The notes: generated by a model from the letters alone, not told the origin. A DNA stretch of 14,313 bases from MGR-bin208 sp043779285 (GCA_043779285.1 JAYWEL010000023.1:1-14313), one strand, 5' to 3'; positions 5,821 through 13,828 are shown, counted from the stretch's first letter. Numbers and translations are program-made.

Positions 5821-7263
5821 TTAAAGTTTAGAATAAATTATTCTCAACCTCATTTTTTGTGTTGCATGATTCCCTCCACCAAGTCTTACTCTGCCTTTTG
5901 CAATATCGGGGTTAGCATAAATAAAACTGTCGTAATCAATTCCGCTAGTGGCATCTCTTAATAGATCTACAAGAAAGAATGGTGCAGTTAAACGAAGTGA
6001 ATAATTTTTTTCTTTACCGGTATTTATATTTTGAACATATCTGGTCAAATTAAATTTCCAGACTTTAATTGAATTGCCAAGGGGATCAACGGAGTTTTTA
6101 CTTAGCATACCAAATGCGTCATAATTGGGAGTTCCAGAATTGTCAAGTTGGAAATCAAAAGGAATGGTACGATGTCTTTTTTTGGCCGTATCATAGGCAT
6201 CCACGAATAAAACATCAGGATTTGTATATAATTTATCAGACGGATCATAAACCTGCTCCATAATTAATTCAGCTCGGTGAATAACTCTTTTACTTAATAA
6301 ATTAAGAGCTGGTATTCTAAGATTGGCATAAGATCCGGGAGTACTTTGAATGAACACAAAATTATCGGGTGAAGACCCTCCTTGATATGATAAAATGGGT
6401 GTTCCTGAGTAATCTCTTTGAATAAAATTAGCGTTTGCAGAACTTAATGTGAATCTAAAAGTTGTGGAAACGGTGTCTCTGATTCCACCTTTGTCCATTT
6501 TATAATAAAGTACCAGTTTGGTATTGGTATCATTCAAATTAAAAGCACTCAACGCTTTTCCCCCAAATGCATTATCAGGAATAATCGCAAATCCTTTATT
6601 GAAAGCCCTAAATGCGGAGTCGCTTTTTAATGTAGTTGCTGAATCCAAATTCAATAAGCTTTGACCAAAACTATTATTCAGTTTAATTCGAAGTTGATTT
6701 CTGGATTTTTCTTTTAACAGAAATACAGAATCATCCAGGTCTTTGGGAGCATACGTTTTAGAACCCAATAAATTAGTATAGGTAAACTTATTTTCCCGAA
6801 TCATATACGTTGAATCCCTTGAAAACTTATTGGATTGATTCATCTGATATACATTTACTTTTTGCAATGTATTCGTATCACCATAAGAACCTCGATAACT
6901 TAAAACAATAACCACAGAATCAAGATATAAACTATCTTTTTTATTTGGGTAAACAAATGGATAAGTTGCTGGTTTAAATTCCAGAAAAAGAGATGCAGTT
7001 GTTTTTCCGAATAACGGATCCGTATTGATAATACCCATAAAATGATGGTCCGTATTAATCAATCTGGTAGAATCATTTAAAATACTAAAAAGTTCGTTGT
7101 AGGCATCAACTTGTAAGGATGTGTCAAAAGTATTTATGTTATCAACTGCCGGTATTAAACCCGAACCCAATTCCGTTGATTCATTAATTTTTTTACAGGC
7201 TGATAAGAGTATGACAGTAGTTAAAAAAGCTCCTGCCAAGTTTAAAAAAAATCTGTTCTTCAC
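5821..7263 (-). CDS. DUF4270 family lipoprotein
   Basis: The 480-residue product starts with a lipoprotein signal peptide: basic MKNRFF, a hydrophobic core to residue 20, then the lipobox LSAC with C23 as the lipidated cysteine. The mature region begins KKINESTELGSGLIPAVDNINTFDT, the N-terminal pattern of the Bacteroidota family DUF4270. The rest is rich in beta-strand-like Ser/Thr/Asn segments, with DSVFLLKEKSRNQLRIKLN in the middle and RLGGGNHATQKMRLRIIYSKL at the end. It is expected in the periplasm or outer membrane. The residues after Cys (KKIN) are not the acidic surface-export signal described for some Bacteroidota, so surface display is not indicated. The function is unknown. It is co-directional with and 32 bases downstream of the glycogen-synthase-like gene, so they probably share a transcript that ends at the hairpin 5766-5800. 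Confidence 0.85.
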   Translation of the reverse strand: MKNRFFLNLAGAFLTTVILLSACKKINESTELGSGLIPAVDNINTFDTSLQVDAYNELFSILNDSTRLINTDHHFMGIINTDPLFGKTTASLFLEFKPATYPFVYPNKKDSLYLDSVVIVLSYRGSYGDTNTLQKVNVYQMNQSNKFSRDSTYMIRENKFTYTNLLGSKTYAPKDLDDSVFLLKEKSRNQLRIKLNNSFGQSLLNLDSATTLKSDSAFRAFNKGFAIIPDNAFGGKALSAFNLNDTNTKLVLYYKMDKGGIRDTVSTTFRFTLSSANANFIQRDYSGTPILSYQGGSSPDNFVFIQSTPGSYANLRIPALNLLSKRVIHRAELIMEQVYDPSDKLYTNPDVLFVDAYDTAKKRHRTIPFDFQLDNSGTPNYDAFGMLSKNSVDPLGNSIKVWKFNLTRYVQNINTGKEKNYSLRLTAPFFLVDLLRDATSGIDYDSFIYANPDIAKGRVRLGGGNHATQKMRLRIIYSKL

Positions 7264-7295
7264 GTAATTATTTCAATTCAGGGTTTGTAATATAT

Positions 7296-8108
7296 TTAGC
7301 TCGCAAGATCGTTATACAACTGTAAATACTCTGTTAAATCAGAATCAGGAATAAAATGTAATTTTTTCTTCCCTCTTAGTTTTGCAAACTCCTCTTCCAA
7401 TTTCTTATCTACTTTTTCTGCACCAAAAGTTATTGCATCTGCATATGATGCGCCACCACGGAACATAGCTATATTATTGCTGTCCTTATAAGCATCCAAA
7501 TCTTTTTCTTTGATTGAAGCATGTATCAGAGCTTTCTTGATAAAATCGCTGCCAAGCTTTTCTTTAAATGTATTCTGTCCGATGGTGAATACAACTTTGC
7601 TTTGAGAGAAAACCGGCTCCTTTTTGTAAACGGTTTTTAGATATGCAGGAATCAATCCGGTCATCCAGCCACTGCAATGAATAATATCCGGGGGCCATCC
7701 AAATTTTTTAACGGTCTCTAAAGCTCCCTTACAGAAAAAAATTGACCTTAAGCCATTATCGTCAAACCATTTTTCTTTTTCATCTGTAAAAATGAATTTT
7801 CGCTTAAACAAATCTTCATTGTCCAGGAAATAAACTTGTAAACGTGCGTTAGGTAATGAAGCGACTTTTATCTGTAGTGGATGGTCTTCATTATCGACTG
7901 TAATATTGATTCCTGAAAGTCGAACTACTTCATGCAAGCGATGACGTCTTTCGTTGATCGTTCCAAAACGGGGCATGATGCACCGAATTTCAAAGCCTTC
8001 ACTATTTGACTTTATAGCAAGCCTTTTTGCAATTTCCGAAAATTCTGTCAACTCCACATATGGAGAGATTTCATTTGCAATAAATAAAATTCTTTTCTTT
8101 GTTGACAT
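7296..8108 (-). CDS. Glycogen/starch synthase-like protein, GT5 N-terminal domain only, degenerate
   Basis: The 270-residue protein resembles only the N-terminal catalytic domain of GlgA (GT5), about half the 470-500 residues of a complete enzyme; the C-terminal GT1 domain is absent and no remnant follows. Fold markers are clear: RILFIANEISPY (6-17), IIHCSGWMTGLIPAYLK (142-158), VVFTIGQNTF (172-181) and MFRGGASYADAITFGAEKV (215-233). The active-site motifs are not kept. The ADP-glucose-binding KTGGL is replaced by ELTEF (19-23), the HDW of the usual HAHDWQT is SGW (146-148), and the IHN after the next strand is IGQ. It is therefore probably not a glycogen synthase, despite usual annotation; a structural or regulatory role is inference. 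No frameshift or stop explains the length. It is divergent from panC and leads the DUF4270 unit; the start ATG at 8108 lies about 45 bases downstream of a -7 element. Confidence 0.82.
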   Translation of the reverse strand: MSTKKRILFIANEISPYVELTEFSEIAKRLAIKSNSEGFEIRCIMPRFGTINERRHRLHEVVRLSGINITVDNEDHPLQIKVASLPNARLQVYFLDNEDLFKRKFIFTDEKEKWFDDNGLRSIFFCKGALETVKKFGWPPDIIHCSGWMTGLIPAYLKTVYKKEPVFSQSKVVFTIGQNTFKEKLGSDFIKKALIHASIKEKDLDAYKDSNNIAMFRGGASYADAITFGAEKVDKKLEEEFAKLRGKKKLHFIPDSDLTEYLQLYNDLAS

Positions 8109-8148
8109 TAAAACTCTTTTTAAGTGATTAAAAGCTACCGAAAGATTG

Positions 8149-8156
8149 CAAAGTTA
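8149..8156 (-). promoter_or_regulatory. -7 promoter element for the GT5-like/DUF4270 unit
   Basis: The minus strand reads TAACTTTG at 8156-8149, an exact TAnnTTTG match 40 bases upstream of the GT5-like ATG. The -33 area (TTTAATG near 8182-8176) lacks an exact TTTG and overlaps the dyad at 8169-8189. Confidence 0.55.
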
Positions 8157-8168
8157 ACTTATTTATAC

Positions 8169-8189
8169 TGATATCATTAAACGATATCA
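8169..8189. promoter_or_regulatory. Operator-like dyad between divergent GT5-like gene and panC
   Basis: TGATATC (8169-8175) and GATATCA (8183-8189) form a 7-bp perfect inverted repeat around a 7-base spacer, and each arm also contains the palindrome GATATC. It covers the expected -33 region of the minus-strand promoter and lies about 35 bases upstream of panC. Size and symmetry suit a dimeric repressor or activator site, but no regulator is known and the AT-rich sequence makes chance possible. Confidence 0.35.
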
Positions 8190-8222
8190 AATTCAAAAAA
8201 ATCGTAATTCAATTTTAACCAG

Positions 8223-9062
8223 ATGTTCATCGTAAAAAAAACCATAGACTTACAAAACGCTATTAAAAATCATTCTATTGTTGAAAAAGGTTTCATTCCT
8301 ACAATGGGAGCATTACACCAGGGACATATATCTTTGGTTAATAGATCAACAAAGGAAAATGGGTTGACCATCTGCAGTATATTCATAAATCCTACTCAGT
8401 TTAATGATTCGGCAGATTTTTCGAAATATCCAATTACTATTGATACAGATATAGAACTTTTGGAAAAAGCCGGTTGCGATATCTTGTTCCTTCCATCTGT
8501 TGCTGAAATTTATCCGGATGGAACTAAATCCCCAATAAATTATGAGTTAGGTGACTTAGAAAAAGTATTCGAAGGAGAATTCAGGCCCGGACATTTTCAG
8601 GGTGTATGCCAGGTAATGGATAGATTAGTAAAGATTACTAAACCCACTAATTTATACTTAGGACAAAAAGATTATCAACAATGTAAGGTTATTGGAAGAT
8701 TGATTGAAATGAAAATGTTTGATTGTGTAATTAAAATTTGTCCAACTCAAAGAGAACTGAGCGGTCTGGCTATGAGTAGCCGAAATGTAAGGTTATCCAT
8801 CCTGGCAAAAGAAAAGGCGTCAGCAATTTTCAAATCACTTATGTACTGCAAAGATAATTACTTGAAAGAAAGCCCTGATCATTTAAAAAATTGGGGGACT
8901 GCCTTATTAACAGAAAACGGTTTTGATGTCGAGTATTTTGAAATCGTAGATGCTGATACATTCAGGCTAATTACAAACTGGAATGAAAATCAGTCGGTAG
9001 TTGTATTAGTTGCTGCATTTATTGAAGGAGTTCGGCTCATTGATAATAGGATAATTCATTGA
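8223..9062 (+). CDS. panC: Pantothenate synthetase (pantoate-beta-alanine ligase)
   Basis: PanC condenses pantoate and beta-alanine using ATP through a pantoyl-adenylate, the last step of vitamin B5 synthesis for CoA. The 279-residue length is normal. It has the class-I nucleotidyltransferase HxGH motif (H32QGH35 in PTMGALHQGH), NPTQFNDSADFSKYP, FEGEFRPGHFQGVCQVMDRL and YLGQKDYQQ (pantoate/ATP site), and the KMSKS-like MSSRNVRLS. The ATG at 8223 begins MFIVKKTIDL, in line with the family. No clear TAnnTTTG box was found in the 114-base gap upstream on the plus strand. PanB, which helps make pantoate, begins about 4.8 kb downstream. panD (beta-alanine from aspartate) is not found in the window. 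Confidence 0.97.
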   Translation: MFIVKKTIDLQNAIKNHSIVEKGFIPTMGALHQGHISLVNRSTKENGLTICSIFINPTQFNDSADFSKYPITIDTDIELLEKAGCDILFLPSVAEIYPDGTKSPINYELGDLEKVFEGEFRPGHFQGVCQVMDRLVKITKPTNLYLGQKDYQQCKVIGRLIEMKMFDCVIKICPTQRELSGLAMSSRNVRLSILAKEKASAIFKSLMYCKDNYLKESPDHLKNWGTALLTENGFDVEYFEIVDADTFRLITNWNENQSVVVLVAAFIEGVRLIDNRIIH

Positions 9063-9070
9063 TTCTCCCA

Positions 9071-9098
9071 TTTGTATTAATGAAATTATCTTCCTTTG
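9071..9098 (+). promoter_or_regulatory. Possible promoter for the membrane protein-rfaE2 unit
   Basis: TTTG at 9071-9074 is followed after 16 bases by TTCCTTTG (9091-9098), seven of eight positions matching the -7 consensus TAnnTTTG. Initiation would fall near 9103-9106, about 30 bases before the ATG at 9134. Spacing is at the short end, so this is a moderate match. Confidence 0.4.
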
Positions 9099-9133
9099 CA
9101 TATCTTACCAAAATAAATTTATACTAATCCAAA

Positions 9134-10135
9134 ATGAATAAAAAGGTCATCACCATATTGCAATACGTTTTCTTTTTAGGGTTAGGTATTTTTTTAGTCT
9201 GGTGGTCGGCAAGGGATATTGACGAGCATGGCTGGAAGGAAATAAAAAATTCTATTGCGCATGCTAATTTTTGGGTTTTATTCCCGGTACTTAGTATTCT
9301 TTTTCTTAGTCATTGGATAAGGGCATTGCGTTGGATTATATTAATGGAACCCTTAGGTTATAAACCCAAAAAATCAAATACCTTTTTTGCAGTCATGATT
9401 GGATATCTGGCAAACCTGGCTGTTCCCAGATTGGGTGAAGTGTTAAAATGTACCCTACTTGCCCGTTATGAAAAAATACCTGCTGAAAAATTGGTTGGTA
9501 CCATGATACTTGAAAGAGCAATTGATGTAATCAGTTTATTAATTGTAATAATTCTTACAATCATTACCCAAACAGAAGTATTCAGTGAGTTCATCAGTCA
9601 GTATTTCAGTTTTAAAGATTTTCAATGGAAATCTTTAATGTCATACAAAATTTTATTAATCATTATTGGCGCTTCATTGCTGGCTTATTTTATATCAAAA
9701 TATTTTTTGTTTCGGTTTAAAAGAATAAAATTGATCCACAATATCAATAAACTTTTAAGAGGTGTTTTTCAGGGATTATTCAGTATAAGACGTATTCAAC
9801 ATAAAGCACTATTCTTTTTTTATAGTATTTCAATTTGGGGCCTTTATTATTTAAGTACCTATTTGGGCCTATCTGCTTTAAACGAAACTAGTGTACTCGG
9901 ATTGACAGAAACCTTATCCGTTTTATCATTTGGCAGCATCGGCATGATTGTAACACAGGGTGGCATCGGTGCATATCAGATTATTATTCAAAAAACCTTA
10001 TTGCTCTATGATATAAGCGCAAATATTGGGTTAGCATGTGGTTGGTTATTGTGGCTTGCACAAACATTTGTAGTACTTTTTTTAGGTTTGATTAGTTTTG
10101 TATTACTTCCAATTTATAACAGAAAAAAAGTATAG
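9134..10135 (+). CDS. Lysylphosphatidylglycerol synthase TM-region family protein (UPF0104-like)
   Basis: The 333-residue integral membrane protein has about eight hydrophobic segments (roughly 6-25, 46-65, 83-97, 127-146, 171-192, 226-248, 258-276, 296-325). It belongs to the family sharing the flippase-like membrane half of MprF, with the hallmark AVPRLGEVLKCTLLARYE (96-113) and the TQGGIGAYQ motif (274-282). It has no cytoplasmic aminoacyl-transferase domain, so lysyl-lipid synthesis is not expected; members of this type are thought to move lipids or lipid-linked sugars across the inner membrane, which is inference here. It is followed after 2 bases by rfaE2, implying translational coupling and perhaps an envelope or lipopolysaccharide role. 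It lies 71 bases downstream of panC. Confidence 0.87.
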   Translation: MNKKVITILQYVFFLGLGIFLVWWSARDIDEHGWKEIKNSIAHANFWVLFPVLSILFLSHWIRALRWIILMEPLGYKPKKSNTFFAVMIGYLANLAVPRLGEVLKCTLLARYEKIPAEKLVGTMILERAIDVISLLIVIILTIITQTEVFSEFISQYFSFKDFQWKSLMSYKILLIIIGASLLAYFISKYFLFRFKRIKLIHNINKLLRGVFQGLFSIRRIQHKALFFFYSISIWGLYYLSTYLGLSALNETSVLGLTETLSVLSFGSIGMIVTQGGIGAYQIIIQKTLLLYDISANIGLACGWLLWLAQTFVVLFLGLISFVLLPIYNRKKV

Positions 10136-10137
10136 CG

Positions 10138-10632
10138 ATGAAAGCAACAGGTTTTATAGAACAAAAAACATTTACCCGCGACGAAATTGAAAAGCAGGTA
10201 TTGCGTTGGAAATTTTTCGGCAAACAAATTGTATTTACCAATGGTTGTTTCGATATTTTACATCAGGGTCATATTTATTCACTTACACAAGCTGCACAGG
10301 AAGCAGATATATTAATAGTCGGATTAAATTCAGATTCCTCCGTCAAAAAATTAAAAGGATCTGACCGACCGGTTAATGATGAAAAATCAAGGTCGATTAT
10401 TTTAGCTTCCTTAATAATGGTGGATGCTGTAGTGATCTTTGAAGAAGAAACTCCGTTGGAGTTGATTAAAGCAATTCTGCCCAACGTTTTGGTGAAAGGC
10501 GGAGATTATAGTCCTGAAGAAATTGTTGGAGCCAAGGAAGTCATGGATGCAGGTGGTAAAGTGGTGATTAATCCTATTATCGATGGCTATTCCACAACTT
10601 CCATCATTCAAAAACTGGTAAAGTTTATATAA
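10138..10632 (+). CDS. rfaE2: D-glycero-beta-D-manno-heptose 1-phosphate adenylyltransferase
   Basis: RfaE2 (the C-terminal half of HldE in enterobacteria) transfers AMP from ATP to heptose 1-phosphate, making ADP-heptose for the lipopolysaccharide core. The 164-residue single-domain protein has the nucleotidyltransferase signature FTNGCFDILHQGH with H42 and H45, then VGLNSDSSVKKLKG, RPVNDEKSR, LVKGGDYSPEEIVGA and a C-terminal GYSTTSII matching the usual STT motif. The sugar-kinase domain found in fused HldE is absent, so kinase and phosphatase must be encoded elsewhere. The ATG at 10138 follows the membrane-protein stop after only 2 bases. A related cytidylyltransferase specificity is possible but less likely given the GGDY and GYSTTSII motifs. 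Confidence 0.9.
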   Translation: MKATGFIEQKTFTRDEIEKQVLRWKFFGKQIVFTNGCFDILHQGHIYSLTQAAQEADILIVGLNSDSSVKKLKGSDRPVNDEKSRSIILASLIMVDAVVIFEEETPLELIKAILPNVLVKGGDYSPEEIVGAKEVMDAGGKVVINPIIDGYSTTSIIQKLVKFI

Positions 10633-10655
10633 GCATCTCTTCATAAATTCTTTTA

Positions 10656-10706
10656 AAATGTCTAATGAAAGTGAACAGATTATTTAATCAATTTGATTGG
10701 ACATTT
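10656..10706. other. Long imperfect hairpin between rfaE2 and ppk1
   Basis: AAATGTCTAAT (10656-10666) pairs with ATTGGACATTT (10696-10706), ten Watson-Crick pairs and one T-G. Three further pairs (GAAA/TTTG arms at 10668-10670 and 10692-10694) follow one mismatch. Inside the loop GATTA (10678-10682) and TAATC (10685-10689) form a second small stem. No T-run follows on the plus strand, so it is a poor intrinsic terminator. It may be an RNA 3' stabiliser, a processing site or a regulator site for ppk1; no gene is present in this 122-base gap. Confidence 0.5.
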
Positions 10707-10754
10707 CAAATTCTCCGTATCCTTTCATATATTAAGCTACCGTAATAATGATAT

Positions 10755-12833
10755 ATGTCTGATGATAAGAAAAAAAATATAGCCCGGGATATAAGCTGGC
10801 TTTCTTTTAATGCACGGGTATTGCAGGAATCTGCTGATAAAACAGTGCCACTACGTGAACGGATTCGTTTTCTTGGAATTTTTTCGAATAACCTCGATGA
10901 ATTTTTCAGGGTGCGTGTAGCAACATTAAAAAGAATGAATTTAATTCAGGGTACCAAGAACATGCATCTCGAAATAGATCCAGAAAAAATTCTGGAAGAG
11001 ATACAGTTAAAAGTATTAGCTCAGCAAAGCGAATTTAACCGTATCTGGAAAGAAATTCAATTGGAATTAAAGCATCATAAAATATTTCTGGTCACAGAGA
11101 AAGAACTGACAAATGAACAAAAACTATTTGCTAAAAATTTTTATGATGAGGAGCTAAGTATCAATATCATTCCTTTGATGATTGAAAGTATACCTGCTCT
11201 CCCACTATTAAAGGACAATGCTTTTTATTTGGCGGTAGTTATGTCTCATAAAGAGTCTGCGTTGTCCAGAAAATTTGCGTTAATAGAAGTGCCGGCCAGA
11301 GCGATGAATCGGTTTATCATTTTGCCATCGAAACCAGGTACGCATCATGTTATACTATTAGAAGATCTGATACGTTTTAGTTTGCCTGAAATTTTTTCTT
11401 ATTTTGGTTATGATAGTTATGAATCCTATGTTTTCAAATTAACCAGGGATGCAGAAATTGATATCGATAATGATGCATTTTCAACCATGCTTCAAAAATT
11501 AGAAAAGGGTTTAAAGAACCGGCGCAAAGGGAAACCTGTGCGTTTTGTATATGATAAAACCATGGATCCGCTTTTACTTGAATACTTGATTCGGAAATTG
11601 AATATTTCTCATAAAGATAGTTTGATACCAGGTGGTAGAATTCATAAGTTCAAGCATTTTATGGATTTCCCGGAGCATGTTTTCAAAACTAAAAAAGAAC
11701 GAAGTAAGCCTTTTACTCATCCTTTATTATTAGATGAAAGAATTTCTGATATAATTCAGAAAAAAGACATCATGCTTCACTTTCCATATCATTCATTCAA
11801 TTCCATTATCGACCTGTTAAGAGAATCAGCCATGGACCCAGAAGTGGTCAGTATTAAAGTAACCTGTTATCGTTTGGCACCTCAGTCAAAAATTATCAAT
11901 GCACTGATTAATGCCGTTAGAAATGGAAAACAAGTTACCGTTGCCATTGAATTAAGAGCCCGGTTTGATGAGGAAGCAAATATATTTTGGAAAGAACGAT
12001 TGGAGGACGAAGGGGTAAAAGTAATTATGGGATTGCCTGATTTGAAAATACATTCCAAACTTTGTGTAATCACTAAAAAGAAAAAGAAAAAAACGATTCA
12101 ATATGGCTTTGTAAGTACAGGTAATTTAAATGAAAAGACGGCATTACTGTATGGCGATCATTGTTTACTGACTGCGGATAAGCGAATCATGGCGGATATC
12201 AATCAAATGTTTAAACATTTCGAATTTCCGGATGCAAAAAATAATCATTTAAAAAACTGTAAAGAAATTATTCCAAGCCCAATCTATCTAAGAAATGAAT
12301 TGATTAAGTTAATTGACTTTGAAATAAAACAAGCGAAACAAAAAAAACCGGCGGCTATTATTGTAAAAGTTAATTCATTTTCGGATGAAGAATTTTCGCA
12401 CAAATTAGCAGAAGCTGCAAAAGCTGGTGTAAAAATAGAACTAATAGTAAGAGGTATCTTATGTATGTATACAGAAAACCTTAAATACAAAGAACCGATT
12501 CATGCTATTAGTATCGTTGATGAATATTTGGAACATGCCCGGGTTTTTGTTTTTCATAATGCTGGGAAAGAAAAAATATTCATTTCTTCGGCCGACATAA
12601 TGGTCAGGAATTTGGATCACCGGATTGAAGCTACCTGTCCTGTTAAAGATGAAGAACTTAAACATGAATTGAAGGATATCTTAAACATTCAGTTAAATGA
12701 CAATGTGAAAGGAAGGGTATTTGATAACCAGCAAAATAATAATTATGTAATATCTGTGGCTGCTGTAAAAAAAATCCGATCCCAAATTGAAATACATAAG
12801 TTTTTAAAAAATAAACAAAATATAAAAGATTGA
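10755..12833 (+). CDS. ppk1: Polyphosphate kinase 1
   Basis: PPK1 reversibly polymerises the terminal phosphate of ATP into long-chain polyphosphate through a phospho-histidine. The 692-residue length is close to the E. coli enzyme (688). The N-terminal domain shows RDISWLSFNARVLQEA-type sequence (ISWLSFNARVLQES) and FLGIFSNNLDEFFRVRV; the core carries HFPYHSFNSIIDLLRESAMDP. The catalytic phospho-histidine is H433 in LKIHSKLCVI (E. coli H435), followed by STGNLNEKTALLYGD, and H594 in YLEHARVF matches E. coli H592. Near the end is FISSADIMVRNLDHRIEATCP. A run of six lysines (KKKKKK) directly follows the catalytic strand, encoded by an A-rich stretch at 12075-12094; it replaces a basic segment of similar length and is not an insertion. 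The stop overlaps the ppx start by 4 bases. Confidence 0.97.
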   Translation: MSDDKKKNIARDISWLSFNARVLQESADKTVPLRERIRFLGIFSNNLDEFFRVRVATLKRMNLIQGTKNMHLEIDPEKILEEIQLKVLAQQSEFNRIWKEIQLELKHHKIFLVTEKELTNEQKLFAKNFYDEELSINIIPLMIESIPALPLLKDNAFYLAVVMSHKESALSRKFALIEVPARAMNRFIILPSKPGTHHVILLEDLIRFSLPEIFSYFGYDSYESYVFKLTRDAEIDIDNDAFSTMLQKLEKGLKNRRKGKPVRFVYDKTMDPLLLEYLIRKLNISHKDSLIPGGRIHKFKHFMDFPEHVFKTKKERSKPFTHPLLLDERISDIIQKKDIMLHFPYHSFNSIIDLLRESAMDPEVVSIKVTCYRLAPQSKIINALINAVRNGKQVTVAIELRARFDEEANIFWKERLEDEGVKVIMGLPDLKIHSKLCVITKKKKKKTIQYGFVSTGNLNEKTALLYGDHCLLTADKRIMADINQMFKHFEFPDAKNNHLKNCKEIIPSPIYLRNELIKLIDFEIKQAKQKKPAAIIVKVNSFSDEEFSHKLAEAAKAGVKIELIVRGILCMYTENLKYKEPIHAISIVDEYLEHARVFVFHNAGKEKIFISSADIMVRNLDHRIEATCPVKDEELKHELKDILNIQLNDNVKGRVFDNQQNNNYVISVAAVKKIRSQIEIHKFLKNKQNIKD

Positions 12834-13723
12834 AACTAGCTGCAATTGATATTGGAAGTAATGCATCGCGTTTGTTGATTACGAATGTAATTGAAACAGA
12901 AAATGGGAAAACAGAATTCATAAAAATGTCATTGGTTCGTGTCCCGTTACGATTGGGATTTGATGTATTTGGTAAAGGAGAAATTTCGATTGCTAAAACA
13001 GAAAAAATCATCAAAACCATGAAGGCGTATAAGCATTTAATTGATGTATACGATATCGAACATTACAAGGCATGTGCTACCTCAGCTATGCGGGAGGCTG
13101 TAAACTCCGAACAGATTATTCAACAGGTAAAAAAAGAAACCGGTATTGAGATTGAAATAATTAGTGGCCAAATGGAGGCTTCATTTATTTATGAAAATCA
13201 TGTCGCAGAAAATTTAGATTCAAAAGATTCCTATCTCTATATCGATGTGGGAGGCGGAAGTACGGAGATTACTTTTTATAGTGATAATAAATTAATTTTT
13301 AAGGAATCATTTAACATAGGTACAATCAGGTTATTGAAGAACCAGGTATCCGAATCATTGTGGGAAAATTTGAAAGAAATAGTTCAGATAAAAACGAAAG
13401 GTTACCATAAGGTTAAGGCCATTGGTTCAGGAGGAAATATCAATAAACTGTTTTCTATATCAAAAAGCAAAGAAGGAAAACCTTTACCACTAAGTCAATT
13501 ACGCAAATATTATAAAGAGTTTAATACACTCAGTATCAATCAACGCATTACACTGTATAAACTAAGAGAAGACCGTGCGGATGTAATTGTTCCTGCTTTA
13601 TTAATTTACATCAACATTATGCGCTGGTGTGATGCAGATGAAATATTCATCCCAAAAATAGGTTTGGCAGATGGACTGATCCATAATTTATATGACGAAC
13701 TTCGATTAAAGAATAACGTTTAA
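12830..13723 (+). CDS. ppx: Exopolyphosphatase, Ppx/GppA family
   Basis: Ppx/GppA enzymes remove terminal phosphates from polyphosphate or hydrolyse pppGpp. The 297-residue product is the short form: the two ASKHA-fold actin-like domains without the C-terminal HD-like extension of E. coli Ppx. Motifs seen are AIDIGSNASRLLI (5-17) as phosphate loop 1, ACATSAMREA, LYIDVGGGSTEITF as phosphate loop 2, AIGSGGNINKL and DRADVIVPALLIY. The start is TTG at 12830-12832, overlapping the ppk1 stop in TTGA; no ATG lies nearer than the conserved AIDIGSN block, which supports the TTG. Close coupling to ppk1 makes polyphosphate the likely substrate, though pppGpp activity cannot be excluded. Expression is presumably by translational coupling, as no promoter or separate ribosome site is visible. 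Confidence 0.92.
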   Translation: MKLAAIDIGSNASRLLITNVIETENGKTEFIKMSLVRVPLRLGFDVFGKGEISIAKTEKIIKTMKAYKHLIDVYDIEHYKACATSAMREAVNSEQIIQQVKKETGIEIEIISGQMEASFIYENHVAENLDSKDSYLYIDVGGGSTEITFYSDNKLIFKESFNIGTIRLLKNQVSESLWENLKEIVQIKTKGYHKVKAIGSGGNINKLFSISKSKEGKPLPLSQLRKYYKEFNTLSINQRITLYKLREDRADVIVPALLIYINIMRWCDADEIFIPKIGLADGLIHNLYDELRLKNNV

Positions 13724-13828
13724 AAACAGACATGCAATCAGACGTAAAAAAAAATCGGTTTTCTAATTCAGAGGAATCAATCCTAACGCCGTTTATTTAG
13801 CTAATTTTATTCCAAAACAAACCACACG

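Noticed and set aside
12075..12094. A-rich run in ppk1 as a programmed slippage site or frameshift
   Set aside because: The frame continues normally on both sides with conserved motifs; the lysine run replaces a basic segment of similar length in other PPK1 proteins.
12658..13020. 120-residue minus-strand open frame across the ppk1-ppx junction
   Set aside because: It is antisense to two well-conserved proteins, has no domain signature and no promoter element; treated as a chance frame.
13724..13828. Gap between ppx and panB as a site of a small gene, terminator or riboswitch
   Set aside because: It has only a weak -7-like TAATTTTA and no GC-rich hairpin, no plausible small frame and no known riboswitch core.
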